Positions 1 to 10,666 of a DNA stretch of 64,000 bases are shown here, piece by piece (within the stretch, counting starts at the first letter, position 1; each line of letters opens with the position of its first letter). Source of the DNA: Dysidea avara (lineage: Eukaryota; Porifera; Demospongiae; Dictyoceratida; Dysideidae); contig NC_089273.1 of assembly GCF_963678975.1 (NCBI RefSeq), forward strand, positions 22,214,356 to 22,278,355. Reading direction: 5' to 3'. The notes below the pieces were generated by a model. The model ran no database searches, was not told the origin of the DNA, and saw only the letters and a program-made list of their open reading frames with translations. The translations under genes and the position numbers were made by a program.

Positions 1-718
1 ATATTTTCTTTGTATTTCAATAGAACAGTTGCTGAAAAATCGACTGCCACTCAGACTGTGTTTCATGGATTCTTATGATTTTTGTTATGCAATTACCCGA
101 AGGTATGATCTTCTTATAAATCTTTGAAAATCGAACATATGAGCTTGGGCTGCCTAACATTTTCAAAGTTTTTGAACAAAAATACCCTTGATTACGCTAC
201 AAATTTGTGCCAAACTTCGCGATGGAATAACGCATTCGCTTCAATTTTGGTTTTGTAGATAGGCCATAGGACACTGCATTAGCATACCAAATTATAGGCC
301 CAGGGATTCTACTGTTGTTGAGAACGATCTAAGTGTCCGGAATTAGCCGCTGTCCGGAATTACCCGCACTTACCTTACTATGGTGCTTATTGTCTATCTA
401 ATGCCTCTGTAGGGTCACATACAGCTGGACTATTATCCTTGGCCAACTAACAATGGGTTATTTGGTTTAGAGTTTAATACCATACCTGTTTCACTGCCCA
501 TACAAAAGTCTCAATAGTAGCAGTGAAATTTATCCCGTATTTCACTGGTAGCAGTGAAAAAGTTGTAATTGCTATTTCATTGGCTAGAATTTATGTTAAC
601 TGTTAACAATGTTACGCTAATTAGTGTTGACGCATGTTTAGTACATAGTGACAAATTTCTACATAGCAACGCTAAATGCACAGCATGCGCATATGCAGCG
701 AGTATGGTATTAACTGGG

Positions 719-872
719 AATAGCATGGGTAGCAGTGAAATTTGGGATAAATACCACTCTTGTTGTATTGGAAATGGTAAATTTCACTCAGCTTCGCCTT
801 GTGAAATTTATCCCCATTTCCAATACAACACTCATGGTATTTATCCCAAATTTCACTGCTACCCATGCTATT
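719..872. repeat. Long near-perfect inverted repeat (foldback)
   Basis: Arms of about 70 bases (719-787 and 801-872) pair with few mismatches around a 13-base spacer. The outer end reads AATAGCATGGGTAGCAG on the left and its complement on the right. Related pieces containing GTAGCAGTGAAA occur just upstream at 518-560. It is probably a small foldback element; a hairpin RNA is possible but nothing else supports it. Confidence 0.8.
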
Positions 873-2329
873 ACTAGTACTAATCATGATTAGAGTGCCA
901 CACCCTTGGCTTTTCAAGCATAGCACATTTCAATCTAGAAAGGAAACTGAAAAATATGATTTCCCATCTTTTATACTCTTTTGAAAGACCTTGGGTGACA
1001 GACTGTTAATCAAATAATACATTAGTCTGCTAATCATGAGATATACTAGCTATAGACCTCGGTAGACCTATAGACGGCTATACAAATACTATTCTTTCCC
1101 AAATACAGAATGATTTATGTACACACACACACACACACACATACACGCATGATTTTAATATCTGTTAGTATAGACTGCATGACTTACTGCAGTTTGATTA
1201 ACTCGGCATGGAACAAGTGCCTTCCTTCGGTCGTTAAAGTCAGGATGAAAGAATAACAAACTTCGTGGGACTAACAATCGAAACCACACAAAGTGTGGGT
1301 GAATACTAACAATCAAACCATAATGTGTTGGGGGGAAATAGTGGGAAACTCCCATGACCTCGCCCATGACACAGCTTGGAATAATTATATTAGAAGCGCT
1401 TGTACATTACAGTGATGAGTGTAGAAGTGACCTAGGAAATGACATAAGGTATGGTGGCAGGTAAAAATAGTTCATTTTAAGCTATTTAGCGATGACATTG
1501 TCCTTTTACGTAGCTACTAGCTAGACATGCTAGTCAACAATTATCTCCTCATGGCGCTTAATAATATTTTAACAGGCGCTTATTGACTTAAATTGATTAG
1601 TGGCGCGTGTGATTGATAGTGGAGAGTTTGTACACTTACGGACAATAAGATTCGTTGTCGCGTTCTACTGACCAAGAGATTGGGCGATTCTATATCCTTT
1701 TGATATAGCAGCCACCCATTGACAGATTTCAAGTCTTACTAGCTATTCAGTCACTGCAATCCGACTGGATGAATGAGATATCGAGACAACGGCTAGCAAC
1801 GAGATAATCATATTGCTTGTAACTAGCAACTTGTGACCACTCAGTAAGTCGAAGCATATCAAGCCTATTGTAGCTATAATGTGTGTTTAGGTGACAGTAT
1901 ACCCATTGTGTATCAGTTTGTGTTGCCCCCCCCACCTAAACCGGCTGTAAAAGGAATTGGTGTGGAAACTGTAAACAAATGTTGAGGAAAGTCCCTAATT
2001 ATTATTGTTATACCCATGCTAGTAAGCAGTATTTCTTGTTCTCGTCACCCGCCCACATCACCTTTCTACCCTTTTGCTTCAAAATTTGGTATTGCTAGCG
2101 CAGCAATGCATAGGAGTACAGCTTTAATGCTGAAAACTTAGGTTTGTATTTGTTTCTTCTTTTACCTGGGGGCATCAATCATGTGGCCAAGCAATGGCTG
2201 GCTCAGCTGTACCATTTATCTGCATTATTTGTGACCCCGCTGACCATAAAACCTGACTTGTTTGCATTTTCCTTAACTTCATTTTATGACTTTTTGTTGT
2301 CTAGAGAGAAAAACTGATGAGCTGTTAAG

Positions 2330-2840
2330 TTTCAGCCTTATCTGATAGAGCTTTCAGAGTTATAGCGATCAACAATATAATGAGCAGAGCAATCGATTTG
2401 TACAGTGCCTATGTAGGAAAAAAAAATACAGGTGCTCCTTTAATTGATCATAAATATCGAGTGCAACAAACTGCAGAGTTGGGACTTGTGTCATTCTATT
2501 CACCAGGAACTAGGGAATTCATCAAGGTATAGTTTTTGGTCTAAATGTATCCATGCTACCAAACAAGAAGGCTGTTCAAACTTAGAAATGGAGATAATAA
2601 TTACGTTTTACTGCAATGTAAACAAAACAGTACAGAACGAAACAACAATATCCTTATTCTCCATGAAGAGACGGATCTATTGGTATATTAGATATTTCTT
2701 CCTACACTGTTTACTGAAACTATTAGAATGTGCATAAACTATTTATGTAGCATGTGGATTTTACCCAATGTATTTCAGTCATATTTATCTTGAAATAGGA
2801 TTATGCAAATAAATTGGGTTTTCGCTCAGTGGGTCACATT
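2330..2840. repeat. Dispersed repeat, copy 1
   Basis: This segment shares ordered blocks with 4130-4680: a cagagTTGGGACTTG-like block, a TTCACCA...CATCAAGGTA block, a CTCCATGAA block, and a closing block ending in a GCTCAG..GTCACA-like string. Further partial or reversed copies are near 22720-23160, 23770-24110, 32265-32480 and 62930-63000. No terminal repeats or coding remnant were recognised, so the class is unknown. Confidence 0.6.
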
Positions 2841-3388
2841 TGGATCCTGCTGTTTTACTTGTTCCTGTCTGGATTATGGCCATCATATTTTACTTTAGCA
2901 CTGCCAGAAGTCACTGATGCTCTTCAGCAACAGGTTGCTCGTATTTTTTATAACACTTTCTTGGAATCACTTTGATGTGCTGTAGCCATATCAGCTGCTG
3001 GATGATAAGGGTTGAAGTTATTAACAATCATTTTGCCCTCATTTTGTTACAAATGTCACTAGAAGATCTTCTTACTCTCAGATCCTGCCACTATTTAAAT
3101 CCTATTACATTTAGATCTTTGGAAGATTTTCATAGAAGTTGGCACGCTGTAATTTCTACAGTATAGACCTGTCAGTTTGTTATTACAGGATGCCGTTCTG
3201 TACTGAATTTCTCCAATACTGTGGTTGTTGCTAAATGAATGCTTATTCATTATTGCCTTATTGTATTATTTACGCATGTTGTTGTACTACATAATGCTAC
3301 TTTGTTGTTTTGTATGAGGTAATACAGTAAATAAAAGTAGCAATTACTTACAGCAAAATATTGTTTCTTCCTGTTCAACTAAATGTGA

Positions 3389-3633
3389 TATGTGACTGGA
3401 TTTGTGACAAGGTACCTTTTCCACACATTTTACATGCCAGCAAACAAATGATATAACACTTGACTCCTTATACTGATTAACTTGCTTTTAGTACAAAAAT
3501 GTAGCCAAATACTTTAGCTGCACTCATGGAAAATTTCAAGCAATTATATGCAATGATAATAAATTTATGAAGCTTCAAAGTTCAAAATGTTGTGTGTGAA
3601 AAAGGTACCTTGTTGCAAATCCGGTCACCTATA
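3389..3633. mobile_element. Short terminal-inverted-repeat element (MITE-like)
   Basis: The left end reads TATGTGACTGGATTTGTGAC followed by AAGGTACCTTTTCCACACA. The right end is its inverted counterpart, ending in CCGGTCACCTATA. The arms are about 40 bases and the interior is non-coding. Single-ended relatives are visible at about 61131 and 62448. Confidence 0.7.
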
Positions 3634-4129
3634 AGCTCCTTTGATAATCCATGTAGTGACAGATGGCATCCTGTTGCCACTGTGATTTTGACTCCAATAA
3701 TGAATATTAAATGATGACTACCCACCTGCATCAAATTGAGGAAGTAGCTGATGAGAAACACTGAATCTCATCAGCCTTTCCTCATTGTATTTACTTGTTT
3801 GTCCATAATTTTTACTAGCTTGCTTGACACGCCATCAAAGAAACTGGATATTCATTCCTGTTCAGAAAATGTACTAAATTCGTAAGCCTTTAGTAGACCA
3901 TTTATAACCCTTGTATGATAAACAGTCTGTTGTTGGTATAATTTTGAGCAATTCCTTTAATATATGAACAATGATCACCTGCAATACTGAGTGATGAGGA
4001 ATATACTTAGCATGATGCGGCCTTACAGTTACAGAATAGATAGAATAATTATAACAATGCATACATGCTCAGTCAACGACCAGGAAATTCTAGTTTATAA
4101 TTTTATCTTTTCCCTTCAAAGACCAAGTT

Positions 4130-4680
4130 ATTTTTCAAGTATGCACAATTGCATAACTTTGTATAGTTGGAACCCAACGTTTCAGCCTTTTGTGATGAAT
4201 AGTCTTGGAGTTATAGTACTAGGTAGTTGGAAAAGCAAGAAATTTGATTTGTACAGCAACAATCTGGAAAATAAATTACAAGCACTTAATTAATCGATCA
4301 CAACTGAAACAAGCTAAAGTTGGGACTTGGCTCAATTCATTCACCATAAACTGGCAAATCCATCAAGGTACTTATAGTGCTACTTCTGTACTCCTCTATG
4401 TGGACAAAGTGTAAGAAAGAGACGATAATAGTAACTTAATTTCTGCTGTTTACTGTACAAGTGAGCAAAGGTTTTCTTACTCCCCATGAATTGGTTAATT
4501 TCATGTTGTATAGGTTTTATTGATTTTAAAGCTTTGTTTCAATGTGTACTGAAGCAATTAAAATAAGCATAGTAGCATGTGAATTTTTACCAAGTTTATT
4601 TCAATAGCAAATAGAATTTTTCTAAAACTACCAATTTTTGCTCAGCCAGTCACATGTTAAATACGTAGCTTGTGTTGTCC
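4130..4680. repeat. Dispersed repeat, copy 2
   Basis: Diverged second copy of the 2330-2840 repeat, in the same orientation, with the same block order (TTGGGACTTG, ATCAAGGTA, TACTCCCCATGAA, GCTCAGCCAGTCAC). The two copies are about 1.3 kb apart. Small open frames inside it are not shared between copies, which argues against coding. Confidence 0.6.
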
Positions 4681-5536
4681 ATTCTGAAATACAGTGTATA
4701 TGTTTTAACACTTTATCCATAGTTGGTAGTTTATACTACCGCTGGTACGTAAGTCATGGAAACTGTACTTTGTCACTGTTACTACACTATTTGCGTCATA
4801 GAAGTTAGATACTACACAGAAGGGTGTGTTGTGGATAAGAATGCTATTGGTCAAAATCTAGTGTCCATAATGTAAAAGGAATGTTGGTATTTCCCTTTAT
4901 TACAAACATCTTTGTTCATAAACCACTATATGGTTTTAATGTTATTTTAACAAAAAGTCCCTTTACAATTATGGCATTTGGTTGTGTGATGTAATTTATT
5001 ACTCCATACCACAATATAATTTTTATTGTAGATATCATGTGACAGTATGTATGTATACAGTAAGCTTTTAAATTTGCAACACTATTTTTATGTGCATACA
5101 TACTAGAGTTGCAACAATACAGTGTGTAGATGTATCAATATATTGCCTCTGGTGTATCACGATACAGCGATGTATTGCGTGATACAAAGTGGAATCTAAG
5201 CAATGGTCTATGTTGTTATTTTAATGCTGTTTTTTAGTTTTTTAAGAGAAATAAGTGAGCTAATTTTTCGCATTACATACTTATCAGATTAACCACAATG
5301 TACAATAATTTGATTGTCAGCCATGTTAATAAACCACGATACGTTACAATTTTGGAATCGTTTAGTTTAGTTTACGATACAGTTTTACACGATACTTTTT
5401 ATGGATGTGCTATGGTCCCTACTCTAGTTGAAAATACCATATTTTTCTGTGTACTTGTATAATATGTAGCTATAGGGATAGATGCTAGTATAATTGTATA
5501 CATCGTATGTAGTCATGTTTATTTTCCGCAGTCGTG

Positions 5537-8500
5537 ATGTATATCCTGATTTTGTTGATGATCACATTTAGTTTCTGGCAAGTTAGTGATGGCCAAGGAT
5601 CATACAGTAAGTGTATACAGCCTGTACTTGTGTGGCTTACAATTTGTATTTGGCGAATGTACATGTATCTACTACCACAATTATTTTTAAGTCAAAGAAA
5701 GTTGTGTGTCAGTAACAAAATTTAATGCTAAGTGTTTGTAGGAGTCCTAAAGCACAATTTACATCTTGAAGATGTAGACTGTGCTTTAGGACATTTTGGC
5801 TGTCTTATTTTAACTCATTCACTGCTGTAGCCGCCGCATTATATTAAATCATGCGCAGAATAAAATCTAGATTCTCTACAAACTGTTTAAATGGACACGT
5901 CCATAGGGATCCTGCTTTTGAGATAACCAGATCCTTCCCAGACTATTGTGTGATTGTTATGTAATTGCGGGTAAGTATTTGTTACTAAATTAGGCAAGTT
6001 CAATTGTTCTTCAAGTTGAAATTATCAAGAAGAACTTATTGATGGAGATGGGGGGAAACGACCCTTCAGTCTATTATCCCAGACGTGGCATGGCATACAC
6101 AAGTAGATATTTACATGCGCAATGCCTTAAATAGAACAAGTAGAAACCAGCGGTGAAATGGATCACACTATAAGTAAACTACATATGTAGAATAATTATA
6201 TGGAGTGTAAGGCACCTTTGTAGACAGTTAGTTGGGGTTCCATTGTTTGTTTGGGCCATTTTTTGCCTAAGTCTAGACTTTGTCGAGTATTAATTTTGTT
6301 GCGGTTAGTATTGTGTAAACAAAAACAATCCAGTCGAGTTCCTTATTTCATAGCGAGTGTTTATAGATGTTTGTATGTTACTAATTGGTTCTGTGTACAG
6401 TAAGGGCAATATGATGCAATTCGGAAATTCGGCCAGTAGTCAGCTGTCAATGGGATAATTATTAAATTAATTAATTAAAGGTGTGGATTGCGAAGTAGGT
6501 CTTTGTGTGTGCCATTCTCACTGTTTATAAAGAGCTTGAAGTGAGAAATATAGGCATGCCAGATGATCAATAATACTGTGATGTATACTGGGCTATAAAT
6601 TTCAATCATTTCAAATATATCAGATAGTCAGAATTTAATGGAAAGCATTTTTTCACAGAACACATGCAGTACATGTGCTCTTACATGTGTAGCTGAATCT
6701 GCAAGAAGCCCACATGTTTGTGTATTTTGCAAATTCCATTCTATCAAATCTAGTCAGCAAAATGACCAGAAGCCAAGAAATTTAGAAGCTACAAAGTAGT
6801 AATAATGATTTTTTACAGTGAAAATAGGGAAAAACAAAACTACAGGCACTTGTGCATGCAGTGATACATGGATTTAACTCTGTTTCCCATAAGCAAACCA
6901 TTGCTGGTTGAGAACAAGTACTTAAGTCAATCCAATAAGGTACCAGTAACAGACTAACACATTTTAAATCTAGGAATAACAAGAGCGGAATGCACTCAGT
7001 TTCCCTTTGACTATTGAAAACTGTGAGAAAAAACTACACGTCCAATGCTGGGTAAATTAATGCTCGTATTTTGTATTTCCTTGGGTGTACTGATTTGAAA
7101 CTAAGATTTTGGAGTTCCTCTTCATTTGGTAAACACAATGATACCATAAATTTTGCTGTTAGCACCTTCCTTCACTACGAACCATTTTTTCAAATGGTTT
7201 ATGTCAGCGTTGTAAGTGGGTCAGTACTGTTGACCCGTTGACCCACTGACCCAATTAGTAATCCGGATGGGACCCGGATCTGACTCGCATGTGACCCGGT
7301 TTAATTAAAGTAGAGGTGCCCCAAGAGCTAGATTAAAAGTCCACAAGTTCCACTAGTCAGCCCTACATTTTTTTACACTATAAAAAAATTGTCTGCAAGA
7401 AGTGAGTAGCTACGTATTATCAAGTGGGTGTGGCTCCACATATGTATTATCAAGTGGGGGTACGTGGCTCCACGTACATTTACATGCAGCTACAGAATTT
7501 CCAGAAGTTAGTTGCCTACATTTCAAGTAGCAACACGAATCTGATGCCCACAGAGCACAGCTGGTACAATTCTGATCAGTGGGCATGGCTCTACATACCC
7601 CACACAGACAGCAAAGCATATTCCTGAATGGTGGGTGTGGCTCCACGTAAGTTTCTTGAGTGTGTACAACTGCATTTTCATCAATACAATCAAGCTTGTT
7701 AACTTATAGTCACTCGTGATCTCATCTGGGTCAGATCCAGATATTTAGTCAGGAGGATAAGACCAACTTGACCCGGACAAAATGTGACCCAATTGACCTG
7801 GATAATCTGGATGACCCGGCCCACTTACAACACTGGTTTAAGTTTTTTGTTTTACCCTTTGTATTCATTGCTTTCTACTGTAAAATTATGTAGGCTTGCA
7901 TGAACATGTTGGATACTTGCAGATCTGGTACATAATACTGTACTAATAAATATAATAAGTTATACATAGTTACTGCATCATGAAAATAGTATACTGTACA
8001 TATGCATTTGTACTTTTTTTTAGTATTTAAACTACCGGTTACTGCTCCTGATTATGTTTGTGTAAACCGAGGTGTTTTGTTGAAATGTGTTGTTCAGTTT
8101 TTATTTGATGATGGAAAAGCTGCCACATTAGATGCAGTTTGGGAAAGAGATGGAGATGTTGTCAATGGTTCAACTCCTCGTCATGAACTTATAAGAGATT
8201 CAATGGTTCCACCAAGGGTAATAGGTGTGTTAGTTAAGGATATCAAGGAAGATGATGATGGAGCTGAATATACTTGTACTGTCAGTCATGCACCAGATGA
8301 TTTTAATTCTACAATTATTTTGAATGTGTTCAGTAAGGATATTTGTATGATAATGTACATGTTAATTCCTATGTATATATCACATAGGAATTAACATGTA
8401 TTTATATATCACATAAGACTGCATCTTATGTAACAGTTTATGCCCATCAATTTTATTGTGGAATCTTACACTGAATATGTACACGTTTAGCTGAGCCCTC

Positions 8501-10666
8501 AGAAACATTTGATAACTCAAGGATGGAATTACACATGTTCTTGAAATTTAGCTCATTTTTACGCTGCTTGACCCGCTAAAAATGTTTTGAAATCTTTTCA
8601 TTAAAATGTGGGGCACTTTATTTATGACCAATCAACACATTTCCTATGGGAAACTACGTATAGTCTGTTACGACTTAGCTCAACATGTACATACTAGTAA
8701 TGCATTTTCTTTAGGCAAGAATGTCCATAATGAACTGTACTGTATGTGCTCTTGTTTTATTTCTCGAGCTTGATGGACTGCCCTTGCCTACCACACCCAG
8801 CACAAGAATGCTACATGCTGGACAACTACAAAATATATTTAAAAGTCAAATAACTAGTGCATAAACGAATGCTAAAATTGAGCATTTGAATGTTTGAATG
8901 AAAAATGAACTGCAGATTATTCAAATGTTTCTAACATTTAAAACCCACAATCAAATTTTTTGATTTATTGAATTTAAGGAGTAAGACTTATTGTTGTGAG
9001 GATTCTATGCACTTACTTGTTGAAATACTCTTTGATATAGACAGTAAAGTGAGTGTAAACGGTAGCGAAGCTGTAGTTTTATCTCTTAAAGGATTCAGAT
9101 GTTATGAATTCATATTTGAATGCTCCCAAACAAATGAACATTCGAATTTCAGAACATTCGTTTATGCACTACAAACAACATAGCCAGCATTTTACTTGGA
9201 CAGGTGGGCCTCCATTTGCACTAAATCCATCGTTGGTGAAGCCCTAGTGTGAACACCAATGGAATAGTTTGACTATATACATGTTCTTTAGGTTATCCTG
9301 AATGTCCCAAACATGCTCATACAGTAAATTATGTACATATTGTAAATGAATTCACAAATAATAATTACAGTTATGATTTTGTACTTGCAGAACATAAAAG
9401 TTGGCACATACGTATGTAAAGGCTGTGTAGCTTGGTTATTGAATTTACACAATTTCTGCTTGAACAGAATTCACTTTTTGCTCTTAAAAGCTATACATTA
9501 CAATGAACAAATTATATACTTATGTAGTTTATTTTTATAGAACTGTAATGTAAACATGTAGCTACAAGGAGAAATTAAAAGTTTTCAACTCAAATAGGGA
9601 TCATGGTAATACAATGAAACAAAAGAGGTTGCCATACCTGCAGCTATTAAATTCTTAAAACATTTTTTGTCAATAGTATAGCATTGACTAAATTACATAC
9701 TGTAGGTATTAGGTCTACACTAGTATAGCTATAGCTGTAAGACCTGGTGTAGGCGACCTCCCTTGTTTCATTGCTTTATGTTTCTATGATCCCTACTCAA
9801 ATTAAAATTTCTTAATTTCATGTACTTATTTGTTTGCTATTTTGTAAAAAAAATTTGACTGATGAACCAATGCATACCACATCAAAGATTAAAATAGCAC
9901 CAGACTAGTGCTGCCACAATATAGGAAAAACTCTATATCATATATCACCAAGGTTTATGTCACGGTATGAACATATATCACGATATAGAACTAACTGTAA
10001 CATTTTCAAGACAAACATATACATACTCTTCATTGTAAGTTTACATTTTTAAGTTGGATGTATACCACAAGCAAAAGTTACTCTTGTTTACCAGGTTTTA
10101 AATGCATTTTGCTACTGCTTTACTTTACAGTTGAGACAAGTGGCTGGCACTACACAGAAACCTTAAATCTGTTTCCTTTGGGGTTGGCTTGTTTACTACA
10201 CTACACCATCAACACATAACTTAATTAAATGCCAAATACCATATGTCTGGCCTCCCCCACATCATTATACTAAGTGGTGGCACTATTGTGCAACCATCGA
10301 TATAACTGATTAACTATATATATCATATCATATCATCATCTTGTTATATCGATACTATCGATGTATCGATGTCGTGGCAACACTACGCCAGACATCATAG
10401 TAGTTCCCATCTGAAGATGGATTGCGCAAACCTTCATGGTCCTACTGTACTGTATAATTCTTTAAAATTTAGTGATATGTGTTATATAATCAAATACTGC
10501 ATTATGTTACATTTTGTTACACACAGGTAAATATTATAATTTTTGTGGTGGTGGTGATGATAACAAAAAGTCTACGGGTACAATAGTTGGTGCTGTTATT
10601 GGATCAATAAGTGGTCTAGTATCATGTTGCATCTGCAGCTGCTGCATTTGTTTTTGTTGCTATAAG
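5537..10666 (+). CDS. Single-pass membrane protein with one Ig domain (exons 5537-5606, 8024-8332, 10527-10666; 3' end uncertain)
   Basis: Exon 1 encodes a signal peptide (MYILILLMITFSFWQ, then VSDGQGSY) and ends in phase 1 at ACA|GTAAGT. Exon 2 supplies one Ig-like domain: a Cys in LLKC, the core Trp in AVWERDG, and the DDGAEYTC motif that holds the partner Cys. Exon 3 encodes a short stalk with a GGG turn, then a hydrophobic segment (TIVGAVIGSISGLV) running into a run of Cys (CCICSCCICFCCYK), probably the membrane-cytoplasm boundary and possibly palmitoylated. Acceptors (TTTTTTTAG, ACACAG) and phases agree across both junctions. A cell-surface adhesion or recognition role is inferred from architecture only. 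The reading frame is still open at the last donor (AAG|GTACGT), so at least one more exon exists; see the 13912 candidate. A splice-acceptor-like TTCCGCAG just before the ATG suggests a 5' untranslated exon upstream. Confidence 0.72.
5744..5792. repeat. Near-perfect 49-base hairpin in the Ig-gene intron
   Basis: Left arm GTCCTAAAGCACAATTTACA continues to CATCTT and folds back on GAAGATG...TGTGCTTTAGGAC with only two mismatches and almost no loop. It sits 138 bases after the exon 1 donor. It may be a tiny foldback or a short hairpin RNA; there is no independent evidence for expression. Confidence 0.75.
7205..7835. mobile_element. Non-autonomous hAT-like element
   Basis: Terminal repeats CAGCGTTGTAAGTGGG and, inverted, CAGTGTTGTAAGTGGG bound a non-coding interior. 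The flanking 8-mers are GTTTATGT (7197-7204) and GTTTAAGT (7836-7843), an 8-bp target duplication with one change, as expected for hAT. Subterminal zones are rich in TGACCCGG-type words and the centre has repeated GGGTGTGGCTCCA-like words. The same organisation is seen at 39829-40531. Confidence 0.75.
8024..8332 (+). CDS. Ig-domain exon of the membrane protein gene
   Basis: 309-base phase 1-1 exon, the usual symmetric phase of Ig-domain exons. It reads from IFKLPVTAPDYVCVN to the donor at TTCA|GTAAGG. Conserved features are the first Cys (LLKC), Trp (AVWERDG) and DxAxYxC (DDGAEYTCTVS). N-glycosylation-like NGS and NST sequons are present. A degenerate duplicate lies at 14516-14690. Confidence 0.8.
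8357..8399. repeat. Perfect 18-bp-stem hairpin just after the Ig exon donor
   Basis: ACATGTTAATTCCTATGT (8357-8374) is followed by a 7-base loop and its exact complement (8382-8399). It lies 25 bases downstream of the exon 2 splice donor, so it could affect splice-site accessibility, or be a small foldback insertion. Confidence 0.85.
9570..9830. mobile_element. Foldback element, AGTAGGGATCAT family
   Basis: The left part (AACTCAAATAGGGATCAT...AATGAAACAAAAGAGG) is mirrored on the right (CCTTGTTTCATTGCTTTATG...ATGATCCCTACTCAAATT). Relatives are at 52610-52912 and 57235-57495, with half copies near 5405, 56560 and 62300. The interior is non-coding. Confidence 0.7.
9906..10385. mobile_element. 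Non-autonomous hAT-like element, TAGTGCTGCCAC family
   Basis: It begins TAGTGCTGCCACAATATAGG and ends with the inverse, GTGGCAACACTA. Flanking 8-mers CACCAGAC (9898-9905) and CGCCAGAC (10386-10393) differ by one base, consistent with an 8-bp hAT duplication. The interior is rich in ATATCG and TATCGATG words. A decayed relative with TAGAGTTGCAACAATAC begins near 5105. Confidence 0.75.

Larger units (their letters stand above)
1..5536. other. Gene-poor, repeat-rich flank
   Basis: No convincing exon was seen here; open frames are short, lack family resemblance and sit in repeats. The stretch holds a long inverted repeat (719-872), a CA microsatellite (about 1121-1141), two diverged copies of a dispersed repeat (about 2330-2840 and 4130-4680), a terminal-inverted-repeat element (3389-3633), and a degenerate ACGATAC-rich element starting near 5105. 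The 320-372 interval has two direct copies of TGTCCGGAATTA, possibly a transposon end. Confidence 0.6.

Noticed and set aside
320-372. Possible short CRISPR or tandem motif with TGTCCGGAATTA twice.
   Set aside because: Only two copies; more likely the end of a DNA transposon, but no partner end was found in the window.
672-926. Facing open frames on both strands around 570-930.
   Set aside because: Both are products of the inverted repeat 719-872; the two proteins share the same repeat-derived words (NSMGSSEIWDKYH).
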